64,000 nt of DNA from the NCBI GenBank assembly GCA_029262055.1, contig JAJDAD010000023.1, forward strand, positions 1 through 64,000, given 5' to 3'. Within the stretch, counting starts at the first letter, position 1. Each line of letters starts with the position of its first letter. The notes under the pieces are model-generated. The model did no database searches. It was given only the letters and a program-made list of their open reading frames with translations, and was not told the origin of the DNA. Both the position numbers and the translations under genes were made by a program. Below are positions 38,101 to 47,912 of the stretch, piece after piece. Source of the stretch: Candidatus Zhuqueibacterota bacterium (GTDB lineage: Bacteria > Zhuqueibacterota > Zhuqueibacteria > Oceanimicrobiales > Oceanimicrobiaceae).

Positions 38101-38546
38101 TCAGACACCTGGCATTATGCTGCGCGCACCCGGTCGACTATCCGCAGCAAAGCTATCTCGCCGGGGTGAATTCGGCAGCAGAAGGCGTCTGGACCGCCTG
38201 GTCTTTCGCGCCGGTCACCGATGCTCAGGACATCCTCGCGCAGCTTCTCGAACTTTATGCCAAAGGGCTACGCCGGCCGCTAAGATTCTTTCCCAACAGC
38301 GCACTGACCTTTGCCGGCTGCCTGCACAGCGGAGGTATTGCAAAAAGAGGGCAGGCCCTGAAGAACGCAGCGGGAGAATTCAACGGCAGTAGCCGGAACA
38401 AAATCCCCGGGATAGCTGAATCCGATGATCCCTACATCTATCGCGCCTTCGCCCACGAAGAGAATCCACTCAATAATGAGTTCGAAACTCTGGCGTTAAG
38501 TGTCTTCGCTCCCATGCTCGATTCCCGGAATGAGCTTGCGGGATGA
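35193..38546 (+). CDS. recC: Exodeoxyribonuclease V subunit gamma (RecC)
   Basis: A 1117-residue protein with the RecC N-terminal block (FLSNRLENL, then VVQSRGMQRWLSLQIAGKLG). The later RecC-typical segment LPMRSIPVEVLCLIGMNNDSFP and VEVDYPQQ-like C-terminal region are also present. RecC has an inactivated helicase fold that splits the DNA strands and recognises Chi within RecBCD. Length is close to the family norm of about 1100. Its stop overlaps the recB start as ATGA, and the recC-recB-recD order is that of a compact operon. Confidence 0.9.
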   Translation: MPLNIFLSNRLENLSEALVKIIATPAAAPLAPEVIVVQSRGMQRWLSLQIAGKLGIAANLSFPFPNALVNEIIERIWPDFRSVFEKETNHSGQLPAELGAYTPAVLTWEIMKLLPDSAGNKAFRQLNHYLAGRGSVLKRLQLAMRIADLFDQYLLYRPEMFLRWEAGRDEQWQAQLWRKIVKHKKGPHRAALGSELLKWLHKTEELDGLPKRINIFGISALPEFHISVLSALAKTRAVNLFILNPCREYWGDIRSSREIRKMAGVAAQLEMDFSGEPSQALHLESGNSLLASLGKLGRDFFDLLQDNLDGHTSELFQEPEGDTLLCSIQEDILKLREPALQNGRKHKLSAGDKSVQFHSCHSQRREIEVLHDQLLDLFQRDPGLKPADILVMAPDIEPYAPFIQAVFDRPAGDPKRIPFSIADRTFRHEDRIITVFFAILRLHGSRLAASEVMSILEEPAILRRFSLNADDLDLIRDWLENARIRWGINAEHLHKLGLPPHAENTWQAGIDRLLLGYALPGHEQRAYGAISPYDKVEGRQTQTLGNFIEFTDQLFATAESLAGKRTLKAWGTELGRLLDRFFSDRDEAVARQLQVLRNEITRLGEYQDLSAFDEEVELRVVQHHLEDRLQRDGLGFGFLSGAVTFCSILPMRSIPVEVLCLIGMNNDSFPVSKHAISFDLIAQQPRKGDRSRRHDDRYLFLEALLSARRKLYVSYVGQSIKDNTEAPPSVLISEFGEYLDSNYELSSSEKPFESLTTVHRLQAFSPAYFAGGADAGINYFSYSEENGTAAAILVDSDKTVPAFCDEQLAEPDGEFRQVTLLELYRFFRNPVAHFFMKRLGIRLEAREAGLTDTESFRFSGLEQYGAANDLMAKNLAGEETTDFRQAKLCSGALPLGGQGEVAYQMLEKNVAHFVESLQPYVASKPLLPLEIELALAGFQVSGTIHDIYADGVMNYRLARVKAKDHLLAWIRHLALCCAHPVDYPQQSYLAGVNSAAEGVWTAWSFAPVTDAQDILAQLLELYAKGLRRPLRFFPNSALTFAGCLHSGGIAKRGQALKNAAGEFNGSSRNKIPGIAESDDPYIYRAFAHEENPLNNEFETLALSVFAPMLDSRNELAG

Positions 38547-41500
38547 CTTCTCCGGAATTTAATCTCGGCCAAAGCCCGCTCACAGGCAAAAACCTGATCG
38601 AAGCGAGCGCAGGCACGGGCAAGACCTTCACCATCAGCCGTATTTTTCTGCGTTTGCTGCTGGAGAGCAAACTCAGGGTGCAGCAGATCCTGGTTGTGAC
38701 TTTTACGGAAGCGGCCACCAATGAGCTCAAAAGCCGAATTCACAATGTGCTCGTGACAGCCAGGGCAGCCATGACGGGACAGCCGGTCGAGGACGAGTTC
38801 ATCCAAAGATACGCGGAAACTTTCGGGAACAAGGCTGCTGCTGAAAAAGCGCTGGAGGCGGCGCTGCAGGATTTTGACGAAGCCGGAATCTTCACCATTC
38901 ACCGGTTTTGCAACCGGGTCCTGCGCGAACACGCCTTTGAAAGTGGTGAGTTGTTCGACACCGAACTGGTAGTTGAGCAGACTACCCTGCTGCTGGAGAT
39001 CGTCGAAGACTTTTGGCGAAAAAATCTCAGCCCCGAATCAGGCCTCTTCGCGCGTTATGCTGTGGCGAAACTATCGGTCGAAAACCTGATGGAGTTGCTC
39101 AAAAAACACGTGGGCAAACCCGGCGTCCGGATCATTCCCGAGGTCGAGCCTGAAGCGTGTTGCGCCGCCGAAGACCCCTTCTCGGAATCCTATCGGCAAT
39201 TGCAGTCAATATGGCGGGATCGTGGGGAACAGGTGATGGCCATCCTGACCGGACACCACGGCCTGAACAAAGGTCAGTACCGGCCTCATGAAATCCCCGG
39301 TTGGAAGAAGAAAATGAATTCGTATTTATCCGGTGCAGCTCCGGACCCGGCGCCCTTCAAAGAGTTGAAGAAGTTTAGCGCGAGTCTGCTCAAATCAAAA
39401 ACCAACAAAGGGTTCACGCCCCCGCAACATGAGTTTTTTGACCTGTGCCAGGTACACGTGGACAACCTGAACACCCTGCTGGAATGTTACGACCGGCGGT
39501 TGCTCGCACTGAAAAAATCCCTGTTTGATTACGCGGTCGCAGAGCTGCGCAGACGAAAAGAAGAGCGCAACATATTCTATTTTGATGATTTGTTGTTCAA
39601 CCTGGCGGCGGCCCTGCGCGGCGGGAACACGGCAATTGCAACCACAGTGCGCCAGAAGTACAGCGCCGCCCTCATCGATGAGTTTCAGGACACCGACCCG
39701 CTTCAGTATGAAATTTTCACGCGGATCTTTGATTCCGAAGATCACACCCTGTTTCTGATCGGTGATCCGAAACAGGCAATCTATGGCTTTCGTGGTGCGG
39801 ATATTTTTGCCTACCTACTGGCAAAACAGGCAACCGACTTGCAAAACCAGTTTACCCTGTCGCAAAATCACCGATCAACCCCAGAGCTGATCTCAGCCTT
39901 TAACACGATTTTCGCGGGTGACAACACTTTTCTCTACAACCTGATTCCATACCAACCAGCAACTGCGGCACAAAGCCAGCCGCTCGCGGAGCTTACCCTT
40001 CCCGGGGGCGCGGAAGCGCCGTTTCAGATGTGGTTCATCGACCCGCAAGAGCTCGGAGCGAACGACAATCCGGACGCCGACGGAGTCACGGACTTTCTCG
40101 TCAAGGCGGTGGTGGCGGAGATCGTCCGCCTGCTCAACCTCGGACGTGCGGGCCAGGCCAGGTACGGAGATGAAGCCCTGGCAGAGAAACACATGGCTGT
40201 CCTGGTGCGAACAAATGCGCAGGCCCGGATGGTCGAAAACGCCCTCAAACGCCAGTCCGTAAACAGCGTCCTCTACAGCACGAGCAATCTGTTTGAGTCT
40301 CGCGAGGCCGTGGAAATGGAGTTATTGCTAACAGCAGTCGCACAACCACGCCGCACACGAAAAGTGAGAGCCGCCCTCGCCACTGAGATTATGGGTCTGC
40401 CGTGCGAGCAACTGGTAGAAGCAGGAGAAGACGAATCCGGTCTGGAAGCCTATTTTGCCCGCTTTACGCAGTACCACGAAATCTGGCAGACATACGGTTT
40501 TATGCGCATGTTTAAGGCCTTCATGTCGGGCGAATCCGTGCCGCAACGCCTCATGGCCAGGCCGGACGGTGAACGCCGGATCACGAATCTGCTGCATCTC
40601 TCCGAGGTGCTGCACGCGGCGAGCAGCAAGCACGCGTTGGGGATAACCGGGGTCCTGAACTGGTTGGTTGAACAGCGCGCCCAGAGCAACGAACAAATGG
40701 AAGAGCATCAGATTCGCCTGGAAAGCGACGAAAATGCAGTCAAACTGATAACCATGCACATGAGCAAAGGCATGCAGTATCCAGTTGTGTTCTGCCCGTT
40801 TACGGTCGTACGCTCTGACATTTTTGGAAGCGGCCCGCTGGAGTTTCACGATGAGGAGCACGGGCTTGCATTGACGCTGGATCTCGCACACAATCCGGCC
40901 AACAAGCCGTATGCGGAAAAAGAACAGTTGGCTGAAAAACTGCGCCTGCTTTATGTTGCCCTGACCCGGGCCAGAAATCGCTGCTACCTCGCCTGGGCGC
41001 CCACTGAACGGGGCGCGAAGACTTCGGCACTCTCTTACCTGTTGCATCGCGACCTCGTGCTAAATGCGGAGGACCCCGTTGCCGACCTGAAAAAGATCAA
41101 ACTCACGGCAACAGAGCAATTGGCGCGCGCGCAAGGGCTGGCCCGCAGATCCGGGGGCAGCATCGGGTTGAAACAGCTGCGCGACACAGACGCCGAAGCC
41201 TCTGTTTTGAACAAATCCCTGATGCGAACCGCGCACTTGTCTGCCCGGAAGTTCACTAGCAAAATCGACGCTTCGGAGCGGATCGCAAGCTACTCTTCGC
41301 TGGTTTCATACCAGCCGCATCACGCCGAGCTGGCCGACTACGACGCGGTCTTTGTCCCGGCCCCGGAACATTCCGAGACGGAACCGGCCGCGGAAGTCTT
41401 TTCCGCACGGTTTTCGGATTTTCCGCGTGGACCGAAAACGGGTACTTTCATTCACAGCGTGTTGCAACACTGCGACTTCCAGGAAAGCTCTGCCGCCGCA

Positions 41501-42202
41501 CACGGCGAGCTGGTGTTGGAGAAACTGCGCGCATTCGGCTTTGATGCTGAGTGGCAGCCGGCCATCCTGAAGTTGCTCGACAATGTTCTACAAACTCGGC
41601 TGCCCGCGGATCCGTCTTTTTCATTGTCACAAATCCGAAAGGAAAAACGGCTGAACGAGCTCGAATTCTATTTTCCTCTCAAACTGGTTTCAGCCAAGGC
41701 GTTGCGAGCGTGCTTCGCAAACCTCAATCCCGAAGGCGCGGCCACGGAATTTCACAATAGCCTGACCAGACTGAGCCAGCCGGATTTTCGCGGCTTTATG
41801 AAGGGATTCATCGATCTGGTTTTTGAGCACAACGACCGCTACTTTGTGGTCGACTGGAAATCCAACTACCTCGGCCCGCAGGCAAAGGATTATTCCCAGC
41901 CCGCCATGATGCAGGCAATGGTAGAGAGCCTGTATCTGATCCAGTATCACATTTATACCCTGGCACTTGACCGGTACTTGCAGGTTCGCTTGCCCGGATA
42001 CGACTACGAACAACATTTCGGCGGCGTATTTTATGTTTTTCTGAGAGGTGTCACACCCAAAGGAGAGGCGGGCCAGGGCGTCTTCTTTGACCGCCCCAAG
42101 AAAGATACCGTGGCGCTGATGCGTAGGACGCTCATGCCGGACAGTGTACAGGCCGGACAAAACGCGGATCCCGATCCTCTCCAGGCCAGACATGCTGGAT
42201 AA
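38543..42202 (+). CDS. recB: Exodeoxyribonuclease V subunit beta (RecB helicase-nuclease)
   Basis: A 1219-residue UvrD-family helicase. Walker A ASAGTGKTFT lies at residues 20-29, the DEFQDTDPLQYEIF Walker B/motif II near 380, GDPKQAIYGFRGAD (motif III) near 410, and motifs V and VI (TMHMSKGMQYPVVF and LRLLYVALTRARNR) near 740-815. The C-terminal nuclease domain carries FMKGFIDLVFEHNDRYFVVDWK with the metal-binding Asp residues and Lys. RecB is the 3'-5' motor and sole nuclease of RecBCD. It overlaps recC by four bases and recD by eleven. Confidence 0.93.
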   Translation: MTSPEFNLGQSPLTGKNLIEASAGTGKTFTISRIFLRLLLESKLRVQQILVVTFTEAATNELKSRIHNVLVTARAAMTGQPVEDEFIQRYAETFGNKAAAEKALEAALQDFDEAGIFTIHRFCNRVLREHAFESGELFDTELVVEQTTLLLEIVEDFWRKNLSPESGLFARYAVAKLSVENLMELLKKHVGKPGVRIIPEVEPEACCAAEDPFSESYRQLQSIWRDRGEQVMAILTGHHGLNKGQYRPHEIPGWKKKMNSYLSGAAPDPAPFKELKKFSASLLKSKTNKGFTPPQHEFFDLCQVHVDNLNTLLECYDRRLLALKKSLFDYAVAELRRRKEERNIFYFDDLLFNLAAALRGGNTAIATTVRQKYSAALIDEFQDTDPLQYEIFTRIFDSEDHTLFLIGDPKQAIYGFRGADIFAYLLAKQATDLQNQFTLSQNHRSTPELISAFNTIFAGDNTFLYNLIPYQPATAAQSQPLAELTLPGGAEAPFQMWFIDPQELGANDNPDADGVTDFLVKAVVAEIVRLLNLGRAGQARYGDEALAEKHMAVLVRTNAQARMVENALKRQSVNSVLYSTSNLFESREAVEMELLLTAVAQPRRTRKVRAALATEIMGLPCEQLVEAGEDESGLEAYFARFTQYHEIWQTYGFMRMFKAFMSGESVPQRLMARPDGERRITNLLHLSEVLHAASSKHALGITGVLNWLVEQRAQSNEQMEEHQIRLESDENAVKLITMHMSKGMQYPVVFCPFTVVRSDIFGSGPLEFHDEEHGLALTLDLAHNPANKPYAEKEQLAEKLRLLYVALTRARNRCYLAWAPTERGAKTSALSYLLHRDLVLNAEDPVADLKKIKLTATEQLARAQGLARRSGGSIGLKQLRDTDAEASVLNKSLMRTAHLSARKFTSKIDASERIASYSSLVSYQPHHAELADYDAVFVPAPEHSETEPAAEVFSARFSDFPRGPKTGTFIHSVLQHCDFQESSAAAHGELVLEKLRAFGFDAEWQPAILKLLDNVLQTRLPADPSFSLSQIRKEKRLNELEFYFPLKLVSAKALRACFANLNPEGAATEFHNSLTRLSQPDFRGFMKGFIDLVFEHNDRYFVVDWKSNYLGPQAKDYSQPAMMQAMVESLYLIQYHIYTLALDRYLQVRLPGYDYEQHFGGVFYVFLRGVTPKGEAGQGVFFDRPKKDTVALMRRTLMPDSVQAGQNADPDPLQARHAG

Positions 42203-44018
42203 AACAGAAGCCATGCAACCACCACATTCCGAGACTTTGTCAAACCTCGATCAGCACTTTGCAAAGTTGATGCAAAAACTGGATGGCGGCAGCACACCTG
42301 AACTTGCGCGGCTGGCGGGCTTGGTGAGCCACCAAACCAACGCCGGTCATGTTTGCCTGCAACTGACCGATCTCAGTGACCCGGAGCTTTCGCTGGGTCG
42401 TCCGGACATTGACGCGGGCCAACCGTCGCTTTCTTCCGACCCTGCCGTCCTCAGAAAAATCCTGCGGCACAGCAGTGTGGTCGGCCAGCCCGGAGACTTT
42501 AAGCCTCTCATCCTCGACAAACACGACCGGCTCTATCTCAACCGCTATTGGGAGTATCAGGATCGACTTGCCCGTTCCATAAAGACAAGAGTAGAGAAGT
42601 CCGTTCCCGAGTCGGACGATGAACAGCTCCGCGCACTCACGGATCGGTATTTTTCTACGGGAGTGCAAGATGGTGCAACGGACTGGCAAAAGGTCGCTGC
42701 AGTGGTCGCGCAGTTGAAGACTTTTGTCGTGGTTTCCGGCGGTCCCGGAACCGGCAAAACGCACACGGTGGCCAAAATTATTGCACTGCTGCTGGAGCAG
42801 ACAAAAGGGCGGCACATGGCGATCACGCTGGTTGCGCCCACGGGCAAAGCCGCAATACGGCTGCAAGAATCCATCAAAAGGGTCAAAACCACGCTGAACT
42901 GCGCCCCGGAGAGCGCGGCCCTGATCCCGGAACAGGCGGCCACCATTCATCGCGTGCTGGGCTACATCCCGCACTCACCGTATTTCAGACACGACGCGGA
43001 GAACCCGCTCAACGCCGACGTCCTGGTGGTCGACGAAGCCTCGATGATCGATCTGGCGCTCATGTCAAAGCTGGTGCAAGCCCTCAAGCCCGCAGCCCGG
43101 ATCATACTGCTCGGGGACCACAATCAGCTCGCCTCAGTGGAGGCAGGGTCGGTGTTCGGCGACATTTGCGACAGTGGAAAACAACATGCGTTCTCGCCCG
43201 GGTTAGCCGGCAAACTGGCCCAAATTTGCCGAACAGGAATTGACCTGCAAGACCAAAACACGACCGCCGGACTGCACGATTGCATCATCCATCTGCGCAA
43301 GAGTTACCGTTTCCAGGACAAGCCAGGGATAGAGGCACTGAGCGAAGCTGTCAATGAAGGGAACGGGGATAGAGCCCTCGACCTCCTGCTCGACGCAGGC
43401 CTAAGAGAAATCGAATGGCACTCGACAGCTGAGGAAGACATCCGCCCGGTGTTGGCACAGCACTTTGCGGGATATGCCGCAACTGATCCAGCCACCGCGT
43501 TTGCACAGTTCCAACGTGTGCGCATCTTGTGTGCGGTGCGACACGGTCCACAAGGTGTTCTCGCTCTCAATGATCTTATCGAACGTCTGGTCAAAAAACG
43601 GCTCAACGCCGATGCCGCTTCGTACGCGGGCCAACCCGTCCTGATTCAGGAAAACGACTACACGCTCAACCTGTTCAACGGTGACCTGGGTATTCTGCTG
43701 CCGGCGGCCGACGAGCAGCTCCAGGCTCATTTTGAAAACAGCTCAGATTCCTTCCGCACCATCGTCCCGTCCCGGCTGCCGGCCAACGAGCCGGCCTATG
43801 CCATGACGGTACACAAGAGCCAGGGCTCAGAATTTGACCGGGTCGTCTTAGTCCTGCCGCCCAAAGACAGCCCCATTCTAACCAGGGAATTGCTCTACAC
43901 CGGTATCACCCGCAGTCGCGAAAAAGTTGAAATATGGGGAACAAAAGAAGTGTTTTTCAGGACAGTTGCACGCCGGATCAGGCGGTCATCCGGGTTGCGG
44001 GACGAGCTCTGGGGTTAA
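42192..44018 (+). CDS. recD: Exodeoxyribonuclease V subunit alpha (RecD helicase)
   Basis: A 608-residue superfamily 1B helicase. Start at 42192 (MLDKTEAMQPPHS), overlapping the recB stop; 42144 is possible but would reach further into recB. Walker A SGGPGTGKTHTVAKI near residue 182, LVVDEASMIDLALM (motif II), LGDHNQLASVEAG (motif III) and C-terminal MTVHKSQGSEFDRV with LYTGITRSREKVEIWG (motifs V and VI) are complete. RecD is the 5'-3' motor of RecBCD. The about 200-residue N-terminal domain that contacts RecC is present. Confidence 0.92.
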   Translation: MLDKTEAMQPPHSETLSNLDQHFAKLMQKLDGGSTPELARLAGLVSHQTNAGHVCLQLTDLSDPELSLGRPDIDAGQPSLSSDPAVLRKILRHSSVVGQPGDFKPLILDKHDRLYLNRYWEYQDRLARSIKTRVEKSVPESDDEQLRALTDRYFSTGVQDGATDWQKVAAVVAQLKTFVVVSGGPGTGKTHTVAKIIALLLEQTKGRHMAITLVAPTGKAAIRLQESIKRVKTTLNCAPESAALIPEQAATIHRVLGYIPHSPYFRHDAENPLNADVLVVDEASMIDLALMSKLVQALKPAARIILLGDHNQLASVEAGSVFGDICDSGKQHAFSPGLAGKLAQICRTGIDLQDQNTTAGLHDCIIHLRKSYRFQDKPGIEALSEAVNEGNGDRALDLLLDAGLREIEWHSTAEEDIRPVLAQHFAGYAATDPATAFAQFQRVRILCAVRHGPQGVLALNDLIERLVKKRLNADAASYAGQPVLIQENDYTLNLFNGDLGILLPAADEQLQAHFENSSDSFRTIVPSRLPANEPAYAMTVHKSQGSEFDRVVLVLPPKDSPILTRELLYTGITRSREKVEIWGTKEVFFRTVARRIRRSSGLRDELWG

Positions 44019-44445
44019 ATCGACAGCGCCACCCGGAAGCTGGCAGTTCAAAAACAAAATCCTTGCTTTTGAAAAGACAAATCGAGTCTTTAGTCTACCT
44101 GTTGAGCTGTGACATCCCACTTCAGTCGCAGATACTCAGAAACTTCCGATACGGACATTGTAACTAGCTGCAGAGCGCCGGACAAGGTTCCCCCGGACTC
44201 TGACTTCGGCCAGGGATCCGGCCTTTCTGTATAGATTCAGTGCTGGCAGGATGCTTGTAAGCCGGCACAGGCACGATAACAAGCATAAGAAGACCGGCAC
44301 GACTTGCTCAGTTCGGGAACGTCTGTGCGCCACTTGCCGCCGGGTTTCGCAAGACAACACGACTATTTGGATTCCAGGATATGGAGAGTGAGTCGGGACA
44401 GTGAGGTCCGAAAACCTGAACCCTGACACTTTCGAAAGGATGAAA
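44019..44445. other. Intergenic region without recognised feature
   Basis: About 430 bases between recD and the M28 peptidase gene. Short frames here have no motif or ribosome-binding site. It presumably contains the recCBD terminator and the promoter of the peptidase pair, but I cannot identify either. Confidence 0.35.
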
Positions 44446-46062
44446 ATGGCACCTAATAATCTCAATCCCGGCGGATTTCTTTTCAGAAAGATCATAGTCT
44501 TGCTTACTCTCGTCATAAGCACGGCTACTTTGCATGCAACAAAACCCGTTCCCGACGCAGCCCGCACCGGTTATGAGGCAATCGATCATAAGGACATGGA
44601 ATCATTGCTCAAATTCATCGCTTCAGACGAACTGGAGGGTCGCAACACCGGTTCGCGCGGACTCAAGATTGCCGCAAAATTCCTGCAATCGCAATATGAG
44701 TTGGCCGGTTTAACACCTGTGCCTGGCCAAACTTCCATGCTACAGCCCTTTTCAGTGATCGAGAGCAGGGTGCAAGAATCCACCTCCTTGTCTGTCCGGG
44801 GGACGAATGCCGGCAGTCAATTCAACCTGTACAAGCATTTCGTCGTCCTCTCAAAGCACTCTCATGATGTGCATATGACCTATCCGGTGGTCTTTGCCGG
44901 GTTTGGGCTCACAGAGGAAAAGGAAGGAAAAGACGATTACCAGGGCCTCGACGTCAAGGGAAAAATTGTCCTGGCAATAGATGGTTCGCGGGAAACAATC
45001 CAGTCTGAGAGTGGAGCCCGCTCTATCCAGAGAAAACTAAGAACACTGCGCCAGGCGAAGGCGAAAGCTGCCCGAGCAGCGGGAGCGGCCGGCATCATCT
45101 ACCTGCGTCATGACCTGACGGAAGAGATTATGCCCATGGAACGCCGCCGAGTCGACCGCGCGCGCCAACGGCTGGCTGAAGACCCCGAAGACATCCCTGA
45201 GCTGGTCGCCGGACCCGAAGTCATTAGCGCCATCCTGTCCGGCAGCGACTGGACCGCCGACAAGCTCGTTGCGGCCTACACTACCGAACAGAATGAACCA
45301 CCCCGGGTCACAGTTGCGGATATCCAGTTACAACTGGACATCGTTAGCCTGGCTGACACCAAGGGGACCCAAAACATCGTCGCCTTTCTGGAAGGCAGCG
45401 ATCCGGAACTAAAAACCGAGGTGGTCGCGTTCGGCGCTCACTACGATCACGTCGGCATGAATGATAGTGGCGACATCTATAACGGCGCCGACGACGATGG
45501 CAGCGGCACAGTGGGTATACTCGAGATAGCACGCGCTTTCGCCATGAACCCGGAACGACCCGCGCGCAGCCTCCTTTTTGTTTCGCACGCAGGTGAAGAA
45601 AAAGGCCTGCTGGGCTCAAAGTACTATACGCGCCATCCAATTGTCGCAATGAGTGAAACAGTGGCCCAGCTCAATATCGACATGATTGGCCGCAATACGC
45701 CAAACGCAATCTACATAATTGGCTCCAACTTCTTGTCGCAGGAACTGCACGCTATCAACGAAGCTGCCAATGAGATGGTTGGGCTTGACTTCGATTACAG
45801 CTATAATGCGCTGACGGATCCAAACCGGTTTTATTACCGCAGCGATCATTACAATTATGCCAAACATGGTGTACCTATTATCTTCTACTTTTCCGGTGTC
45901 CACGAGGACTACCACAAACCAACCGACACTGTGGAAAAGATCGATTTTGTAAAAATGCAAAAGGTAGCACGAGTCGCCTATCTGACCGCCTGGCACGTCG
46001 CCAACCTGGATCACAGGCTAGCGCAAAACGGCCTGCTATTGCAGAGCGATATTGCACCCTAA
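44446..46062 (+). CDS. M28-family aminopeptidase with PA domain, secreted
   Basis: A 538-residue exopeptidase. GAAAGGA six bases before the ATG at 44446 fixes the start and gives a signal peptide (KIIVLLTLVISTATLHA). An M28-typical N-terminal region (LLKFIASDELEGRNTGSRG) is followed by a protease-associated domain with inserted helical segment (about 130-290). The zinc ligands follow in order: GAHYDHVG, NGADDDGSGT, SHAGEEKGLLGS, NIDMIGRN and the final His region YYRSDHYNY. It should release N-terminal residues in the periplasm or outside. The next gene is a dipeptidase 38 bases downstream, so the two may form a peptide-use operon. Confidence 0.88.
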   Translation: MAPNNLNPGGFLFRKIIVLLTLVISTATLHATKPVPDAARTGYEAIDHKDMESLLKFIASDELEGRNTGSRGLKIAAKFLQSQYELAGLTPVPGQTSMLQPFSVIESRVQESTSLSVRGTNAGSQFNLYKHFVVLSKHSHDVHMTYPVVFAGFGLTEEKEGKDDYQGLDVKGKIVLAIDGSRETIQSESGARSIQRKLRTLRQAKAKAARAAGAAGIIYLRHDLTEEIMPMERRRVDRARQRLAEDPEDIPELVAGPEVISAILSGSDWTADKLVAAYTTEQNEPPRVTVADIQLQLDIVSLADTKGTQNIVAFLEGSDPELKTEVVAFGAHYDHVGMNDSGDIYNGADDDGSGTVGILEIARAFAMNPERPARSLLFVSHAGEEKGLLGSKYYTRHPIVAMSETVAQLNIDMIGRNTPNAIYIIGSNFLSQELHAINEAANEMVGLDFDYSYNALTDPNRFYYRSDHYNYAKHGVPIIFYFSGVHEDYHKPTDTVEKIDFVKMQKVARVAYLTAWHVANLDHRLAQNGLLLQSDIAP

Positions 46063-46100
46063 TCTTGAACTTGCATCCTAATTCCCGGAGGAAGAAACTC

Positions 46101-47339
46101 ATGCGGTATCTGCCTATTCTCATCGTCCTGGTCCTATTTTCCTGTTCAAATTCGAATGACTCCGACAATGCACACCCGGGCTACGACAAAGACCGCTACG
46201 AACGGGCGGTGCAACTGGCGCATTCGTCCATCATACTGGACGGACATATCGACGTGCCTTACCGGCTCAACAAAGAAATGGAGGACCTTTCAACAGCGAC
46301 GCAGTCGGGAGAGTTTGATTACCCACGCGCACGCAAAGGTGGCTTGGATGCGCCGTTCATGTCCATTTTTATTCCCGCCAAATATCAGCTCAGGCCCGGC
46401 AAATCAGGCAAGGTCGCTGATTTTCTAATCGCAATGATGGATAGCATTATCGCGCAGAACCCGACAAAATTCGCCAGCGCCAATACGCCTGCGGACGTGC
46501 GCCAGAACTTTGCAGATGGCCTGATCTCTTTGCCATACGGCATGGAGAATGGTTCGCCGCTGGAGGATGACATAAGCAAAGCGCAATATTATTTCGATAA
46601 GGGGGTTCGGTATATCACGCTGACACACGGCAAGATGAATCACATCAGCGATTCCTCCTATGACCCCAATAAAGGCTGGAACGGCCTGAGTCCATTCGGG
46701 AAAGAACTGGTGCCTGAACTGAACCGTCTGGGGATTATGATCGACATTTCGCATGTCTCCGACTCGACCTTTTACCAGGTACTGCGCTTGTCGAAAGTCC
46801 CGGTGATCTGCTCACACTCCAGCCTCAGACATTTCACGCCCGGTTGGGAACGTAATGTCGATGACGACATGCTGAAAGCGCTTGCCCGCAATGGTGGCGT
46901 CGTGCAAATCAATTTTGGCTCAGAGTTCCTACGGCAGGATTCAAACACGGAAGGCAAAGCCTATCGCACGCACATGCGACAGTTCAGGGCTGAACGCAAC
47001 ATCGCCGATAGAGATGACCCGGCAGCCGAAGCTGAAAAGAAACGTTACCGCAGTGAAAAACCATTCATCTATGCCCACGTTCGGGATGTCGTAGCACACA
47101 TCGACCATGCGGTGCAGGTGGCCGGGATTGACCACGTCGGGCTGGGTTCGGATTTTGATGGAGTCGGCGACTCCCTGCCGGTCGGCTTAAAAAGTGTGGC
47201 AGACTTCCCCAATTTAATCTACCATTTGCTTGAGGAGGGTTATTCGGAGCAGGACATCAAGAAGATTCTTGGAGAGAACGTTCTGCGGGTTTGGCAAAAA
47301 GCGGTGGACTTTGCCAGTTCTACGGCAACACACAATTAG
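46101..47339 (+). CDS. M19-family membrane dipeptidase, lipoprotein
   Basis: A 412-residue protein. The start at 46101 follows GGAGGA and gives a lipoprotein signal (lipobox LFSC within LIVLVLFSCSN). M19 metal-binding motifs are visible: ILDGHIDVP (HxD), MIDISHVSDSTF, ICSHSSLRH, and VGLGSDFDGVGD. The C-terminal ILGENVLRVW is a family hallmark. It hydrolyses dipeptides, including some with D-residues. Its tight placement behind the M28 aminopeptidase suggests sequential breakdown of peptides in the envelope. Confidence 0.9.
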   Translation: MRYLPILIVLVLFSCSNSNDSDNAHPGYDKDRYERAVQLAHSSIILDGHIDVPYRLNKEMEDLSTATQSGEFDYPRARKGGLDAPFMSIFIPAKYQLRPGKSGKVADFLIAMMDSIIAQNPTKFASANTPADVRQNFADGLISLPYGMENGSPLEDDISKAQYYFDKGVRYITLTHGKMNHISDSSYDPNKGWNGLSPFGKELVPELNRLGIMIDISHVSDSTFYQVLRLSKVPVICSHSSLRHFTPGWERNVDDDMLKALARNGGVVQINFGSEFLRQDSNTEGKAYRTHMRQFRAERNIADRDDPAAEAEKKRYRSEKPFIYAHVRDVVAHIDHAVQVAGIDHVGLGSDFDGVGDSLPVGLKSVADFPNLIYHLLEEGYSEQDIKKILGENVLRVWQKAVDFASSTATHN

Positions 47340-47357
47340 TGCTCAGTGCCAAGTGTC

Positions 47358-47912
47358 ATGAAAACACCAAGGTACGTGACATTAATCTACATAATAAATT
47401 TTCTGATAGGATTTATTGTCAACCTGCCTTCAGATATATTTATGGTTTCATCATTTTCCTTCTATTCGCTTTATATTGAGAACGACTACCTAGTTTTTGT
47501 AACGACTATACTTTCATCCTCAATCATTCTGCTTGTTAAAGATTGGAGAAATGTCTTTTTTTTGATTCCTATTATCGTAGGACACTATTTTTTTGCCGCA
47601 GGTTCAAGCGCATATACCATATTTCACGATTACTATTTGGATGCATTGACACTACAAGATACTATCATTTTTTTCTTGCTGACAGTATTACTCTTGGCTT
47701 TGGCAGTGAGTTTGTACAGCAAAAAACTATGGGCAATATGGGTAAACATAATCTTTGGATTGCTCATAATTGGAGCATCAGTTTTCATTGTAATCAAAGA
47801 GTTTACCGACGAAAATATACCTGTACTGTGGGGGCTTTTAATAATGCTTTGCATTCAAGCATATCTCTATTTTCTAACGAGAATAATACACAACCCAAAA
47901 CTATCGAGTTAA
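47358..47912 (+). CDS. Polytopic membrane protein, unrecognised, AT-rich
   Basis: A 184-residue protein starting at 47358 (a GTG at 47346 is an alternative). Five or six hydrophobic helices fill most of it, for example YVTLIYIINFLIGFIVNL and IIFFLLTVLLLALAVSLY, with few charged loops. No family is recognised. The gene is strikingly AT-rich with runs of T beside GC-richer neighbours on both sides, which suggests recent acquisition. It starts just after the dipeptidase gene. Confidence 0.6.
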   Translation: MKTPRYVTLIYIINFLIGFIVNLPSDIFMVSSFSFYSLYIENDYLVFVTTILSSSIILLVKDWRNVFFLIPIIVGHYFFAAGSSAYTIFHDYYLDALTLQDTIIFFLLTVLLLALAVSLYSKKLWAIWVNIIFGLLIIGASVFIVIKEFTDENIPVLWGLLIMLCIQAYLYFLTRIIHNPKLSS

